From Isoetes taiwanensis (Eukaryota > Streptophyta > Lycopodiopsida > Isoetales > Isoetaceae): a DNA stretch of 64,000 bases. The stretch lies in the NCBI GenBank assembly GCA_021234155.1, contig JAJEKV010000004.1, positions 18,537,310-18,601,309 of the forward strand, written 5' to 3'. Under the pieces are notes generated by a model, which saw only the letters and a list, made by a program, of their open reading frames with translations, was not told the origin of the DNA and made no database searches. The translations under genes and the position numbers were made by a program. This document shows positions 46,870 through 58,118 of this stretch, piece by piece (the first letter of the stretch is position 1; each line of letters opens with the position of its first letter).

Positions 46870-47639
46870 ATTACAACTGCAAAAAAAAAAAAAAGTAACA
46901 TCAAGATATAAAGTTAACTAATCATTGAAACATGTTTATGGTACATACACGTACATTCATTTCATGCACACCACCCACCTCTGGGAAGACTAGGTCCACT
47001 TGGGTCTAATTGGACTATTTGTGGCAATTGTTGGGGTAACATTCTTTGCGTAAATTCGCCATGTAACTTTCTCAAAGCTTTTGTCTCACTTCACGTTTCA
47101 AATTCCCCGGCGTTCGTCCATGTTGTTTTTCTAGTAAACAATAAAAATATTAATAAAAACCATGTAATAATATAATAATTATAAATATCCATGTTTTTTC
47201 ATGATTTTATCAAATGTTTATTCTTAAGATTCAGATTCATACAACGTTTTTATGATATTTAGAAAGCATTTGATTGAAGGGTGCACTGAACCGATACATC
47301 TAGTCCTCTCCATTTGAAATGGAGTCGACCCGATACCTTATATTCCGCATAACCTTTCAAATCTTTTGTAATCTATGAAGATTGAAACTTACGTTACGAG
47401 GTGCATAAACTGGATACATTTAGTCTTCTCCATTCGGGGATGGAACCGAGCCGGTACCTTGATCATGCATCCCTCAAGTTTTTAACATACTTTCAAGATT
47501 CAATCTTCTAATCTATTAGCATTTGGAGGTGTTTAACTCTAACACAAAGATTAAAGAGTAGATCTTACCTTATGAAGACCCACGAGCGCAAAAATCGAAA
47601 CAAGCGGTGAAAATAACAAGTAAATAACCCAGAAGCCAC

Positions 47640-47830
47640 GGGTTCCGCCATATGTGGCGTCGTTTATCGGCGTCGCGGTAACGTCGTTTAACGGCGCCAA
47701 AGGCGGCGTCGACGACACCTAGGCATGCCACATCGGCTGCTGTGGAAATCGATGCCCCTCATATGCCACGTCGGATGATCATGGCGTCGTTTAACGGCGT
47801 CAAATGATCTCGCGTCGTTAAGCGACCAAG
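47640..47830 (-). repeat. Secondary subterminal-type block, right orientation
   Basis: GGCGTCGTTTAACGGCG words, the inverse of those at 39480-39585, lying about 1 kb inside the right end. Confidence 0.65.
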
Positions 47831-48365
47831 CTTGTGATTGTTTAACATAGCGAAACAACATACAATACAAATAACACAAATAAATAAAAATAACCGATTG
47901 TTCCCATTCATAAAATAAGCTTAGCGACAACACAAATAGATAAAAAACTTATTGTTTCCATTCATAAAAAACATACATTACTTTATGTCCATCCCGAGGG
48001 CGTGGATGGTTTGATGCAACCATTTGCATCATTATCCGCACCACCATTAATGTCGTTTTCTTTGTTTGGCTCGGTGAGCCATTCTACCCGATCGTTCCCC
48101 GCATGGGCGGCGGATGTTAGTGCTGTCGAAGCTCCTTTTCACTCATCTTTACCCACGATGGTGAAGGGAGGGTTCTCACAGGAGGGAAGCGAGGGGTTCT
48201 TTGGGTTGTCTTCCCTTGGAGGAGGAGGATTCTTGCTAGAAGGAACATATCGCAGCGAAGGTGGTCTTCAGCTGCTTGGGACCATTATAGCAAGATAGGG
48301 AAGAACACTCAAAAATAAGAATAACAATGACTCTTTGATGGATCCACTTATAACGATGGATGTAG

Positions 48366-48394
48366 GGTTAGGTTAGGGTTAGGGTTAGGGTTGA
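48366..48394 (+). repeat. Short TTAGGG run
   Basis: Three to four GGTTAG units. They match the vertebrate-type telomere word, not the usual plant TTTAGGG. Too short to be a telomere remnant; likely chance. Confidence 0.7.
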
Positions 48395-48399
48395 ATTAC

Positions 48400-48843
48400 T
48401 GGCGTGGCGTGCGAACGGCGTTTGCTTCTGGCGATGTCTTGACGCGATGCGACCCGACTTTGGCACCGGCGACCATGCCACGCAGCAGACATGACACGCG
48501 TCAGCGACGTTGTCAATCGGCGTCGTTCAGCGGCGGTGCCTGACATCTTGACAGAAGTCGCCAAATTAAGCGCGGCTATTTCCACGCATGACGCTGGCGA
48601 TCCAGCTCGTGAAACGCCGTTGAGCGGCGTTTTAGGCGACGGTTTGACACGGCTGGCCCGCCGGTTTGGCGGCCCATCTATACCGCCTTGGGCGGGGCCA
48701 TACGCCAGCCCCGATGACCGCCGTGTTGAACACGCGTCCAACGACGTTATCGTCGTGGAACGGCGATGTCGTTGATCAGCATTTATGGTCCGGCGTTCAT
48801 CGGCGGCAGCGGCGCCGTTGGACGTCGGCGATCCCTTGTAGTG
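48400..48843 (-). repeat. CACTA right subterminal repeat region
   Basis: Dense CGTTGAGCGGCGT, GTCGTTGG and GGCGTCG words up to the terminal TTGTAGTG. Open frames across it are repeat artefacts. Confidence 0.85.
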
Positions 48844-48846
48844 AAA

Positions 48847-51800
48847 TAATTAGGTAAATCTTCGTGGTAGTTGTTTTGCAAAGTGGATGAATTAAAATCC
48901 CAATGTAAATGCGTATATGTCTATTGTATATCTAGGGTGTCCCCATATATAGTGGAGAAACATGAGTTTAGAGTCATGTTTTACTGATGAAGCGCTTAGA
49001 TGGGAAGCTCCTTCCGCCGACTACCAAAGGAGGAAGCAAGGAGGCACAACTATAGCCCAAGATCAAATTGGAAGAGCAACTTCTGAGGGAGAAACGACTA
49101 GAGGCCAAGCAAACCTTCAACTCCAAACACTTGGAAATGCCCTCAAGCAAGACCGCTCGGCCACCCAATGTTAGAATAAGAGACAACACCGATCATGTCA
49201 AGATCATCAACGCGACACCGGGACATCGTCGGGGGTGCAACACTACCTCTTGTAGCGGTGGCAGCGACTTTGATCTAACTTATGACATGAGTGGCCTCAA
49301 CAATGGAAGGAGGAACACCCCGACATCAACGAGCCAACTAAGAAGGCAACATCTCGACGACCATAATCCCACCTTGTGGTAATATAGGGTGATGCGCTAT
49401 GACCGTGTATTAGATGGAGATGCACTACGAAAGGCACCAGCGATGAGGAGACATGCCTTCAACAACTAGGTGACGGCCGCCGATAATCCTACCGTAATTA
49501 GAAGAGAAGAAGCCGACCATATCTCGACATGTGGCACGCCAAACGCCCAAGGTAGAAGCATTCGGCCTTTAACGACAAGGATAGTAACTGAAGCACCTTC
49601 GGTAAAAGAGAGTTCAAGATAATAGCCAGGCTATTCAACGACAAGAGTATATCTAAGGCGGTGTACTTCTTCAACGCAAAGGGTCAAGCCGCTGAGGAGA
49701 TAAGGATCCATCATCCCGGCCAACGGAGCCATGGGAGGAGAGTCATGATGCCTTACTTTGCCAAAGAGACCGAAATGCATAGAAGGACAAAGATCGGGAA
49801 CCGAAAGATGGAGAAGTGCTAGCAACCGACTTCTTCCACGAAGCTTCCTGAGGCAACGGGGAGGGATCAAACCGACGAGCACAATCAAAGTCACCGGAGG
49901 GTACCTCAAGACAAGAAGATCAAGATAGCACCGCGGGAACGACAACGCCCAAGCCATGTGATCGAGGGGATCAAACGAAGAAGTTTGAAGCCTCGATGGA
50001 GAACCAACTAGGTGAGGGCGAGCCGATGACTTGCACGCTGCCTTGTATGCAACTTGGTGAACCCAAGGATGAACGATTCAAAGAACAAGCCTAGAAGAGA
50101 ACAACTCCAGAGGAGTATAGCCAAAGGAATCGCCGCGACAAATTTCAAGAGACGCTTCAAATAGCTTCAAGTATCATGAAGGGGGGAACAATTATTGCCC
50201 GAGAACGTGATCAAGAAGCGATCGAAATGTCGGCATCAACGACAAAGCACACCTTAGTTAGAATGTGATGCAAAGCCAAGCAGCCATAGCCGACAAACAT
50301 CGGAGGGCCCAAGTATATCAACAAGTTACCCCGAGTAACGAGCCGACATGCGACAAATAGGAGGGAGGATATAGATCGTCAACACCATTGCACCGGAGGA
50401 ACACCGATGACATTGCCAAGGAGTAGGTGTCCAACTTCGAAGGGAGGCACAAGGGAGACCTAATAGCTCTAGTAGTAATTGTAATTATGTAAGCTATATG
50501 TTGTGCATGTATAGTTCCTTGTTATTTCTTCCCTCCCATAGCGTAACACATCAAAGGAAGAGATGTCATGCAAGTTGCGTGGGTGAAGCAATCAACATCG
50601 TCAACACTCGGGCAACACGATAGCGACAAGAGGACTCGGACGTGATGAGACATCGATGGAGTCGAAGAAACAATATCGGATCTGAGTCATCCTTTAGCCG
50701 CCAAGACAAAGAGTTCAAGATGAAAGATCTCTTTCAACGGCGCCACTTTCGGGCATTTGAAAAGCGGCATGCAAGATTCAAATGATCAAGTACACCATCA
50801 AGCCACCAAGAATGAGAGGCTTCTAACGAACAAAGTCAACCTCTACATCAAAGAGGAGCCACCGCCAAGGAGACCCAAGTATCGGCGACTGGGGGAGAAC
50901 GTTACCTTGCTCCTTCAAGCGGTAAGCGAGTGGATGAGCTTCTAGCAAGCTCAAGATCTAAGGCCATGGGGCCTAGTAGGTTAAATGTATGGATGGTAAC
51001 ATCCATATTGGGACTAGAAGGCAATTCCGGATATTCTCGTTGAAAGGATTGCCCAATTGGGAAGGAGACACATAGGAGTAACTAAAATTATACACGATTG
51101 TTAACAGACATCCAACGTATTGAAACCACTTGGTGAGATTGATCTCCTCGCTAAGAAGGAATCACTACTAGGATAATTGTTGACCATGTATAAATCTAGT
51201 ATCTCCAAAAGAATAATCCAACCGAAAGAAAAGAAGTAATCTAACAAGTCCGGCCAACTTGTTACGATGACATCAATTCGATTGGTAGGAATATTCCAAG
51301 AGTTTAAATAACTAAGAAAGGGGGAATCTCTAGAATAATAAAATAATAGTACATGCAAGGTACATCTAAAATAAGAATTATAGTAATCAAATAGTCTTTT
51401 GAGACAAAAGGAATTGTCGTCATGACAAAACCTTGTGGTTTAGAATCGTTCTAACTAAGTAGATAACCCATAATTATATTGAAATAAATGATAACATAAT
51501 ATGTGCATCCATCTTAGATGGTTATATATGTTAGCTAAGGCTAGTAACTTAATGCGCTAAGTAAGAAGCGTATAACCTCTTAAGGGGAGAGAATAGATAT
51601 GACGTTGTGTGCAATGTCATTGAAGAGGTGCAGGACCATTTTCTTTTCGAAGAAAGTGGGAGGGCTCAATCTTTTATGATTGAAGCGATATTTGCAATCA
51701 ATTGACTGGCCAATAGAATAGAGTTCACTCAGGCAATGGCCGAAGCGAATAGAGCGTAAGATAGATAGATAGATAGCTCGGGGAGGCCTTCAACGTCTTG

Positions 51801-53625
51801 AGGACCGACGTAGTAGTGAACTACACCAACGAAGTGGAGCAAAACTATGGGAGCAATGAGCGACCAAGTCACCTCCAAACTACTCGGCGGGCTCAATGAG
51901 TGGATGCGTTTTAGCCTTAGGTAAGGTATGCGCATGTATTATAAGCCTTAATGTGTCTTATTGATAAGTTAAATATAGACCCTAATAAGCGCATAGAAAA
52001 TTGTTGTAATGTATATGTATCATAGGGAAATAAGTTAAATAACAACGATAATGTGAAGTAGCATGTTAATTAATCCTTAAGGATGCAATTCCTTCAAGGA
52101 TAGCTATAGGTCCTTATAAATATAAATAGAAAATAGAATTAGGATATACTTAAGTGCATCTTAGGGATATACTTCCAAGGGTATGCAGACCCAAGGAAGA
52201 GAATAAGAAGCACATCTAATTCTTGTGTATGATAATTAAAACCCTGCCTATAATACAATAGGTCTAAATCGTGGTTATTGTTTTTAAATAATCGCGATCT
52301 AAAAGTCGTTAAATATTGCAAAGCTTAGAGTAAATTTAATTGTACTATCGGAAGTAATGTATCCAATACTATGATAATGTTAATTCATAAATATTACCTT
52401 AGGGTAATTATGTTAATCACATGCATTAAAGGAGCCAGAAAAAAAAAAAAAAAATTGGCTCAGCCATGTCGATTTGTGTTTAGATTAGTTTCATGTGTAG
52501 TTAAGATTAATCTACGCATGCAACCTATGCTTGGTATGGATTGCATGCGTTGTTACCGATGATGAGACCACTACGGTGATCTCTAGGGCGTGGTGTAATG
52601 TCAATGTAGGCATGACCGCGTTTCCACTGGGCGAGTGGAAGGTAGATTAGAAAGTCTACTGGCCCCACGGAAGTAGGCGACCTCAGAGAAAGGAGGTCAT
52701 TAAGGAATGCATTGATAGGAAGGCACCTCTAGCCCCATATATGCTTTGATAGGAGGAATCTATCCTTCCGCCCCCGTGGGAAGGATATCCTCCACGCCGG
52801 GCAACTAGAGGTGTAGGCATGAGCGGCATATAGGCATATAGGCTGTCTCCCACCGGCCATAATGGAAGATCCACCCTCTTCCTCTGAGGGAGATTAGCCA
52901 TGCATCCATGTAGATAGGTGGGGTGGTCACCATATAACCAAAATTTTTGTAATAATTAATAATAGGTAGTGTCGACTGCTGCGGGCCAATAGAGCCTCAG
53001 GAGGGCAAGGAGGTCGAACTACTGCTGGCTTGCAACACAAATTTTGTTATAATGTGTTGCAAGGGATGAAGGGTACCTTAGAAGTGTAAATTTTGTATGA
53101 AATTGATAAACTTTGATAAACTTAGATGTTGTATTAAGTAAGGTTAATAATTACCTTGCGTGGATTAAGTTATGATGTGACAAGTTAATAGGATAACCAA
53201 ATAGTAATGTCTTAAACATTACCTTAGAGTAATTCTAATAATTAAGATAGTAAGTATGTAATTATAGATATTGTAAAATTAATGCAGTGATTTTAAAGGT
53301 GAAGACACCGCAACACAAATTTTGTTGGAATGTGTTGTAAGGAATGAAGAGTACCTTAAATAATAATTGTATATGAAAGTGTTAAATTGTGATAAACTAA
53401 ATGTTGTGATAATAGAAACTAATAAGTACCTTATTTTAGTAGAAGTTACGAATTGACAACTTATTTGATAATGTAATGGCGTAATAATGATTTAAAAATA
53501 TTATCTTAAGGTAATCGTAATAAATGTGTAAGTATTATAGTAGTATATCGTATGCATCAGGTTGATTGCAGGTTAGGAAGATTCCAAGGTGGGGAGAACC
53601 ACGATGCTGCGGACAGCATCATTTC
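48847..53625 (+). other. Element G internal region, right part
   Basis: About 4.8 kb. Plus-strand frames are short and rich in Lys, Glu, Gln and Arg (48962-49174, 49068-49382, 50757-50945; an open piece near 51790-51900 reads V-V-V-N-Y-T-N-E-V-E-Q-N). They suggest a decayed gag-like ORF. No pol motifs are seen. From 51 kb on the sequence is AT-rich and non-coding, with a TAGA microsatellite at 51757-51773. Confidence 0.4.
53030..53420 (+). repeat. Direct repeat pair with hairpin
   Basis: 'gcaacacaaattttgtt' and 'aatgtgttg.aagg.atgaag.gtacctta' occur at about 53032-53085 and 53310-53362, 280 bp apart. Each contains an inverted GCAACACA...TGTGTTGC pair. This lies just upstream of the 3' polypurine tract of element G. 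Confidence 0.6.
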
Positions 53626-53638
53626 AAGGTGGGGAGAA
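53626..53638 (+). other. Polypurine tract of element G
   Basis: AAGGTGGGGAGAA abuts the 3' LTR start. A second copy of GGTGGGGAGAA is at about 53588-53598. Confidence 0.85.
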
Positions 53639-55340
53639 TGTGACGTTCCAAAGACAAGATACGCTCCCAGGGGGTATATATTGTTTGCCGCCACACACGC
53701 CGCATACGCCACCCGAACTGACGTGTACGCCAACGTGTAGCCAAGTGGGTAGCCCCTAGGGGGCAACTTGCTAAGAATGTGCATTAGTATTAATGTGCAC
53801 ATTTTCCAATGTACACATTAATGTGGGCACACATTTCCATGTGGCCACTTGATGCCAAGTGGGCCATACCCATAGGTGCAATTAATGTGCACATTTTCCA
53901 ATGTACACATTCATTAATGTGCACACATTTCCATGTGAGCACATTTGGGTGCACACATTTCCATGTGGGCACATTTGGCCACCTAGCCCTTAAAGGCAGT
54001 AATTTTCCCAATTATCCCACATGCCTAAAGGGGATAATTGGAAACCCTAGCCACCCCTTGTCTATTTAAGTAGGAGAACCCTAACTTGCCCATTTTCGTT
54101 TCTAGGGTTTTGGGAGCCCATTTTGGTTTGCCTCAAGAGCTAAAAGCGCCTCCCGTGACTTGGGTGCGAGAGAACCGCATCATTAGTTTTCCTTGATTCG
54201 AGCATTTCACAGGATGGTCGAAGTTAAAAAGGAGGAGGAACTCAAGGATCATGTATTTAGGCAATTTAGTAGTCTAAACCCCATTTCAGCCATCTTAATC
54301 AAAATGGGGGTTTAGCCTCTTAAATTGCCCATAGCAGCCCCTCTAGAACTCTAGATAAGATTCTAACTAAAGAACCTAACTCTATGATATAGATTAGATC
54401 TTGTTCTTTAGTTCTTCCGTGATGTATATGGATGATGTATCTCTGCGGAACTCCTTGTATTGGGAAGGGGGGTAGAGACCTAAAGCTTGGTAGTAGATGC
54501 TCCTAGATTAGCCTCTCTAGCACACTATAGATGCGGCCTGTGCACAAGAGCCACACCTGGTTGTGGGTGAAGGGGCCAGACTGGCTTATAAGGAGGTTCG
54601 TGTTCTGACTCTTGAACGATCCCTATGGTGTGTTAGTGCTACCGGGGATCATTGTGACTAGGTCTAATGGCTTGCCACTGCGTGTGGGCAAGGCATGGGC
54701 TCGACACTCGTGAGGTGGTGAATATGACCTTCCATTGAGTTCAAGTCGAATACGGGCAGTGGCCCTCTAGTCACCTTGAGTCAGCATGTAGATCTCTGGA
54801 GGGAGAGATCCCTACCTGCCCCATCGGAACTGGGGAGATGCAACCCTGGGATATAGCCCCTTGGCTATGCATCCCTGGCTGGCCGGTCCCAACACTTTTC
54901 AGCCTACTCTGCAAAGTGTGCACAGGAGGGGCGGATGGAGTGGACAACCCAATGCCATGTTCTTATGCCAGCCAAATCCATTGCCATGAATTCTGTCTGC
55001 AATGACCTCTGGAGACCCAAGCTTGTCACCCATCCCCTCGTCCGGAAGCCTTGGGTAGGATTTTCTATGCATTGTGCTGATCATTGTCTTTTGTGATGTG
55101 GTGTGCCACCCGTAAGGGTATATGTGTTGCTCTTATATACCGACATGTATGTTTACGCTTCGGGCAGCCTAGGTAGGCCCTGAGGGAGACGGGGTACAAT
55201 GACCCTTTCACTCTTCCCACTGGAACCCGTCACGGTTGCAGTGTTATGTGAAGGGCCCTGTATCGGCATGGAGCTGGTATGGGGGAAGAACTCCTGTTTG
55301 TATACGGTGAGTGCACCGTATGCGAGTAGGGGACGTCACA
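53639..55340 (+). mobile_element. Element G, 3' LTR
   Basis: Same termini as the 5' LTR. Identical for long runs (for example the 300 bp around 53740-54000 with 16660-16910). Differences cluster in small islands, often at CTG or CAG words. TATA-like box at 54061-54069. Confidence 0.92.
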
Positions 55341-55345
55341 TATAG
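55341..55345. other. Target duplication TATAG, right copy (element G)
   Basis: Matches 16552-16556 exactly. Confidence 0.9.
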
Positions 55346-57100
55346 CCTTGCAATTGATCCTACTAACCCTTCTGGTGCTCTTAGTCCTATTAGTCTAAGT
55401 AGGAGTTTATCTCTGGGTACTGTGTCGAAGGCTTTTTTAAAGTCCACGAAGCAGCATATGATCTTCTTATTACTCTCCTTTGTCTGCTCTATCATTATCC
55501 TTAGGGTCACCAATGGTCCGGTGAGTCAGTACTCCTCGGTGAAAACCAGCGACCTTGTGCTCGAAGTTTCGCTTACGCCCATGTTTTCGGGCCGATCCAA
55601 AGTTTTCCCGAACCATTTCGCGAATACTAAACTGACCATAATGGTCCTGTAATTACTCGGTTTTTCTTTGTTTCCTCCTTTATGGAGCGGGATTACTTTA
55701 TTAAACTGCCATCTTTCTGGTAGACCTGAATGTACTATCTCATTGAATATTTCTGTTATGGTCCCTACTATCTCTGTTCCTACGCATTTCAACATCTCCG
55801 CTGTTAGCCCATATAGATCCGGTGCCTTATTGTTTGCCAATTTGTTTAGTGCCCATGTCACCTCTTCGTTGGAGAAGGGAGGTTTGTGTCTACCTTCTGG
55901 GGCCATGATTGGTGCAGCCCCTGTTTTGTACAAACGTTCCAGGTATCTTGTCCAGTCTATTTCTATTTCCATTCCTCCCCCCTCCTCTCCTACTACTGTA
56001 CCCGCTTTTGTTTTTGAGCCTTTTTTCATATTGTTCCAGAATTCCTTAGGTCGCTTTTTCAGGTCTTCGGCCAATCCCCATTGGTGGTTTTTCAGGTCCT
56101 GAGCTTTCTTTCTTTTCAGTATCTTCACATATTTGCTGCGTTCCTCTTGGTATGTCTCAGTTCCTTTTGCCTGTTTGACTTTCCTTCGTTGTTCCATGCA
56201 TACTGCGTCAAACCATACTGACCTTCGAAATGCTATAGCCCTTCTTCCTCTTTCTCTTCTCCCGAATGCCATTTTTGCTGCTTCTTCCAAGATGTCATTC
56301 ATATCGTTCCCTCTGTCCTTCATTCCCTCTCCCCATTCCTTTTCTTTTATTTTCTTTTTTACCGTTTTTATGAATGTTCCCACTCTGGTTTCTCTGAATT
56401 TGACTGTTATTTTGGCCTGTTTGCCTCTTCCTTGCCTGTCATCTGTTCTTCCCCTTGCCACATTCATCTTGAGCAGGATGGGTCTGTGTCCCTCCCTCCC
56501 TCCTAACGGCCATTCTCCTAACTCCATCTTTCCGATTTCCTTTATTGCTTCCTTGTTTGCCTGTTCTTGCCCCGTCCTTGCGTTAATATCCCCTACTATG
56601 ATCAACAGTCCCTTATCCTCTTGTCCCGTCCTTGCGTTAATATCCCCTACTATGATCAACAGTCCCTTATCCCTGTGTTTCATGACAATTTCTCCCATGC
56701 TTAATAGTTCCAGTTTATCACATTGAGGTGGATAATATACTATTAGCAAATATAGGTTTCTGTAATCAAGCAGCACAATATTTATAAGCATGTATCTTTT
56801 ATTAATGTCATTTTCCAAAATACATGCTTTTTTGACACTGCTATTCCTAATGTAGCAAGCTAGCCCTGCACTTCCTCTTCCTATTTTGTAGTTCTTTTCC
56901 CTCCAACACGTGAACAATGTGTAACCTGGTTCATCTGGTAGCCTCTTTGTGCTGTGCTCCCATGTCTCTACCGGGCATATGATATCACGGTGCGGTCTTC
57001 GCGGCGTTCTCCATCATCCGGGGGATATCCGTGCAATTCCGATTACCCGGATCGTTACTTCTTCCTTCGCCGCATGCCCCCTGCCTCCCTGGTGATCTAG
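55346..57100 (-). pseudogene. LINE ORF2, N-terminal half (endonuclease to reverse transcriptase)
   Basis: Minus strand. An AP-type endonuclease opens with a V-E-T-W-E-H motif (about 56965), then A-C-Y-I-R-N, V-Y-Y-P-P-Q, G-D-I-N-A-R-T-G-Q, and ends with G-H-R-P-I-L-L. A 54-bp in-frame tandem duplication (about 56567-56674) doubles the G-D-I-N-A-R-T-G-Q-E block. Reverse transcriptase follows: N-N-K-A-P-D-L-Y-G-L-T-A-E-M-L-K, W-Q-F-N-K-V-I-P-L-H-K-G, then after a frameshift near 55520 C-F-V-D-F-K-K-A-F-D-T-V-P (first catalytic Asp) to A-R-L-Y at the element G insertion. The second half is at 15186-16551. No ATG is placed with confidence. Confidence 0.87.
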
Positions 57101-57327
57101 TGCGTGTCCTTTCTTTAACTGTCCCCTCGTTTTTGCTCCCTGATCCCCCCTGTCTCCTTTGTCAGCGTTATGTTCTGGTCTAGGTCTCTTAGGCCTCTTT
57201 TAAAGCTTCCCCACCCTAGGCATTAATGCGTGTTTAGAATCTTGGGGCTGTCTCGGTCTATTGACCCGGATGTTGTTATTTCCCTTATCCCTGTTTTCCG
57301 CTGTCCCCTGTCCTTCGTTGCCTCCGT

Positions 57328-58118
57328 TTAGCGGTTCCCATCTTCCCTCGGATCCTGTGGGTCCATCCCATCTCTCTGCGTTGTCGGTTCCTGCGGTGTG
57401 TTCTCTCGACCTCTTTTGAGGTAGAGTTTCCCATTCTTTACCCCTGCTTGTACTCCCGCCCGACTCAATTCTCTGACTTTCGCCAGTTCCCTGTGTAACC
57501 CCTGCCTCTGCATGGCTGTTAAGGCCTCTTGTACTTTGAGTTTATTCCTGAGTTTGAACCCCGCGTGAATGATTCTTTCCTTGGCTGCCAGGTCTCTCAT
57601 AGTCACATTTATATGCCTCGCCCTTCCTCTCCAAGCTCTGCTTTTGACCTTTTCACTATCACATTCCCTGTGTTCGAAAAATGCTCTCCATTATTTCTGC
57701 AGTGACACGAAACGTGTCTTCGTTAGGCCTTTCGGCTACCCCTATCAATCTTACATCATGTTTTATCCTTTCCTGTTCCTTGAACTCCACTATGTGCGGT
57801 TTAATCCTATCAAAACTCTGCCACGCATCTAGATCTATTTGTTTCTTTTCTAATGTCACCAACCTTTGTATGATTTTCGCCTTTTTCTTTTTCTCCACCT
57901 CTCCTCGGCCCTTTTCCGAATTTCCACCTCTGTATCTTCCACCACATATACACGATCTTCCACTTTCCCTATAAACTTCTTTGTTATTTTTGCCTTCAAG
58001 AGTGTTGGCTTCCATCCCTACCACGGTCTCCGGTCTTACTTCTATCGTGCCAAGAAGTCTTGCGTCTTGTTTGAGTTCCTCCTGCTGGCCCCCCCCCCTC
58101 CCCTGTTTGGCTAGCCAT
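57328..58118 (-). pseudogene. LINE ORF1 (coiled coil plus RNA-binding domain), frameshifted
   Basis: ATG at 58118 (M-A-S-Q-T-G-E-G-G) is followed by a 10-base G run (minus strand; 58098-58089) where a one-base slip breaks the frame. The continuation has a Lys/Glu-rich coiled-coil-like stretch (about 57890-57790), then H-D-V-R-L-I-G-V-A-E-R-P-N-E-D-T-F-R-V. After a second shift near 57610 comes A-A-K-E-R-I-I-H-A-G-F-K-L-R-N-K-L-K and a basic C-terminus. This order resembles the coiled-coil/RRM/C-terminal-domain ORF1 of L1-type LINEs. It lies just upstream of ORF2, same strand. Confidence 0.7.

Larger units (their letters stand above)
33395..48843. mobile_element. CACTA (En/Spm-type) transposon, 15.4 kb
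   Basis: Left end CACTACAAAACC and right end ...TTGTAGTG give inverted CACTACAA termini, flanked by a 3-bp target duplication AAA (33392-33394 and 48844-48846). Both ends carry dense subterminal repeats of opposite orientation (ACGCCGCTCAACGACG on the left, CGTTGAGCGGCGT on the right), the hallmark of this superfamily. The interior has degenerate minus-strand coding pieces but no intact transposase. It also holds a macrosatellite, a GAA tract and a 117-bp tandem repeat. Confidence 0.9.
16557..55340 (+). mobile_element. LTR retrotransposon G, 38.8-kb interval with nested insertions
   Basis: Bounded by two directly repeated LTRs of about 1.70 kb (16557-18255 and 53639-55340), both starting TGTGACGTTCC and ending GGGGACGTCACA, with a perfect 5-bp target duplication. 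A primer site follows the left LTR and a polypurine tract precedes the right one. After subtracting the nested Ty3/gypsy (22182-33234) and CACTA (33395-48843) insertions with their target duplications, G itself is about 12.3 kb. No reverse transcriptase or integrase is visible in its own sequence, so it looks like a large non-autonomous derivative. Confidence 0.92.

Noticed and set aside
48366-48394. Interstitial telomere
   Set aside because: Only three to four TTAGGG units, not the usual plant repeat, inside a transposon.
55668-56726. Plus-strand ORFs of 144 and 197 codons
   Set aside because: They lie opposite the LINE ORF2, which has clear endonuclease and reverse transcriptase motifs on the minus strand. 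Pyrimidine-rich antisense of a purine-rich ORF stays open by composition.
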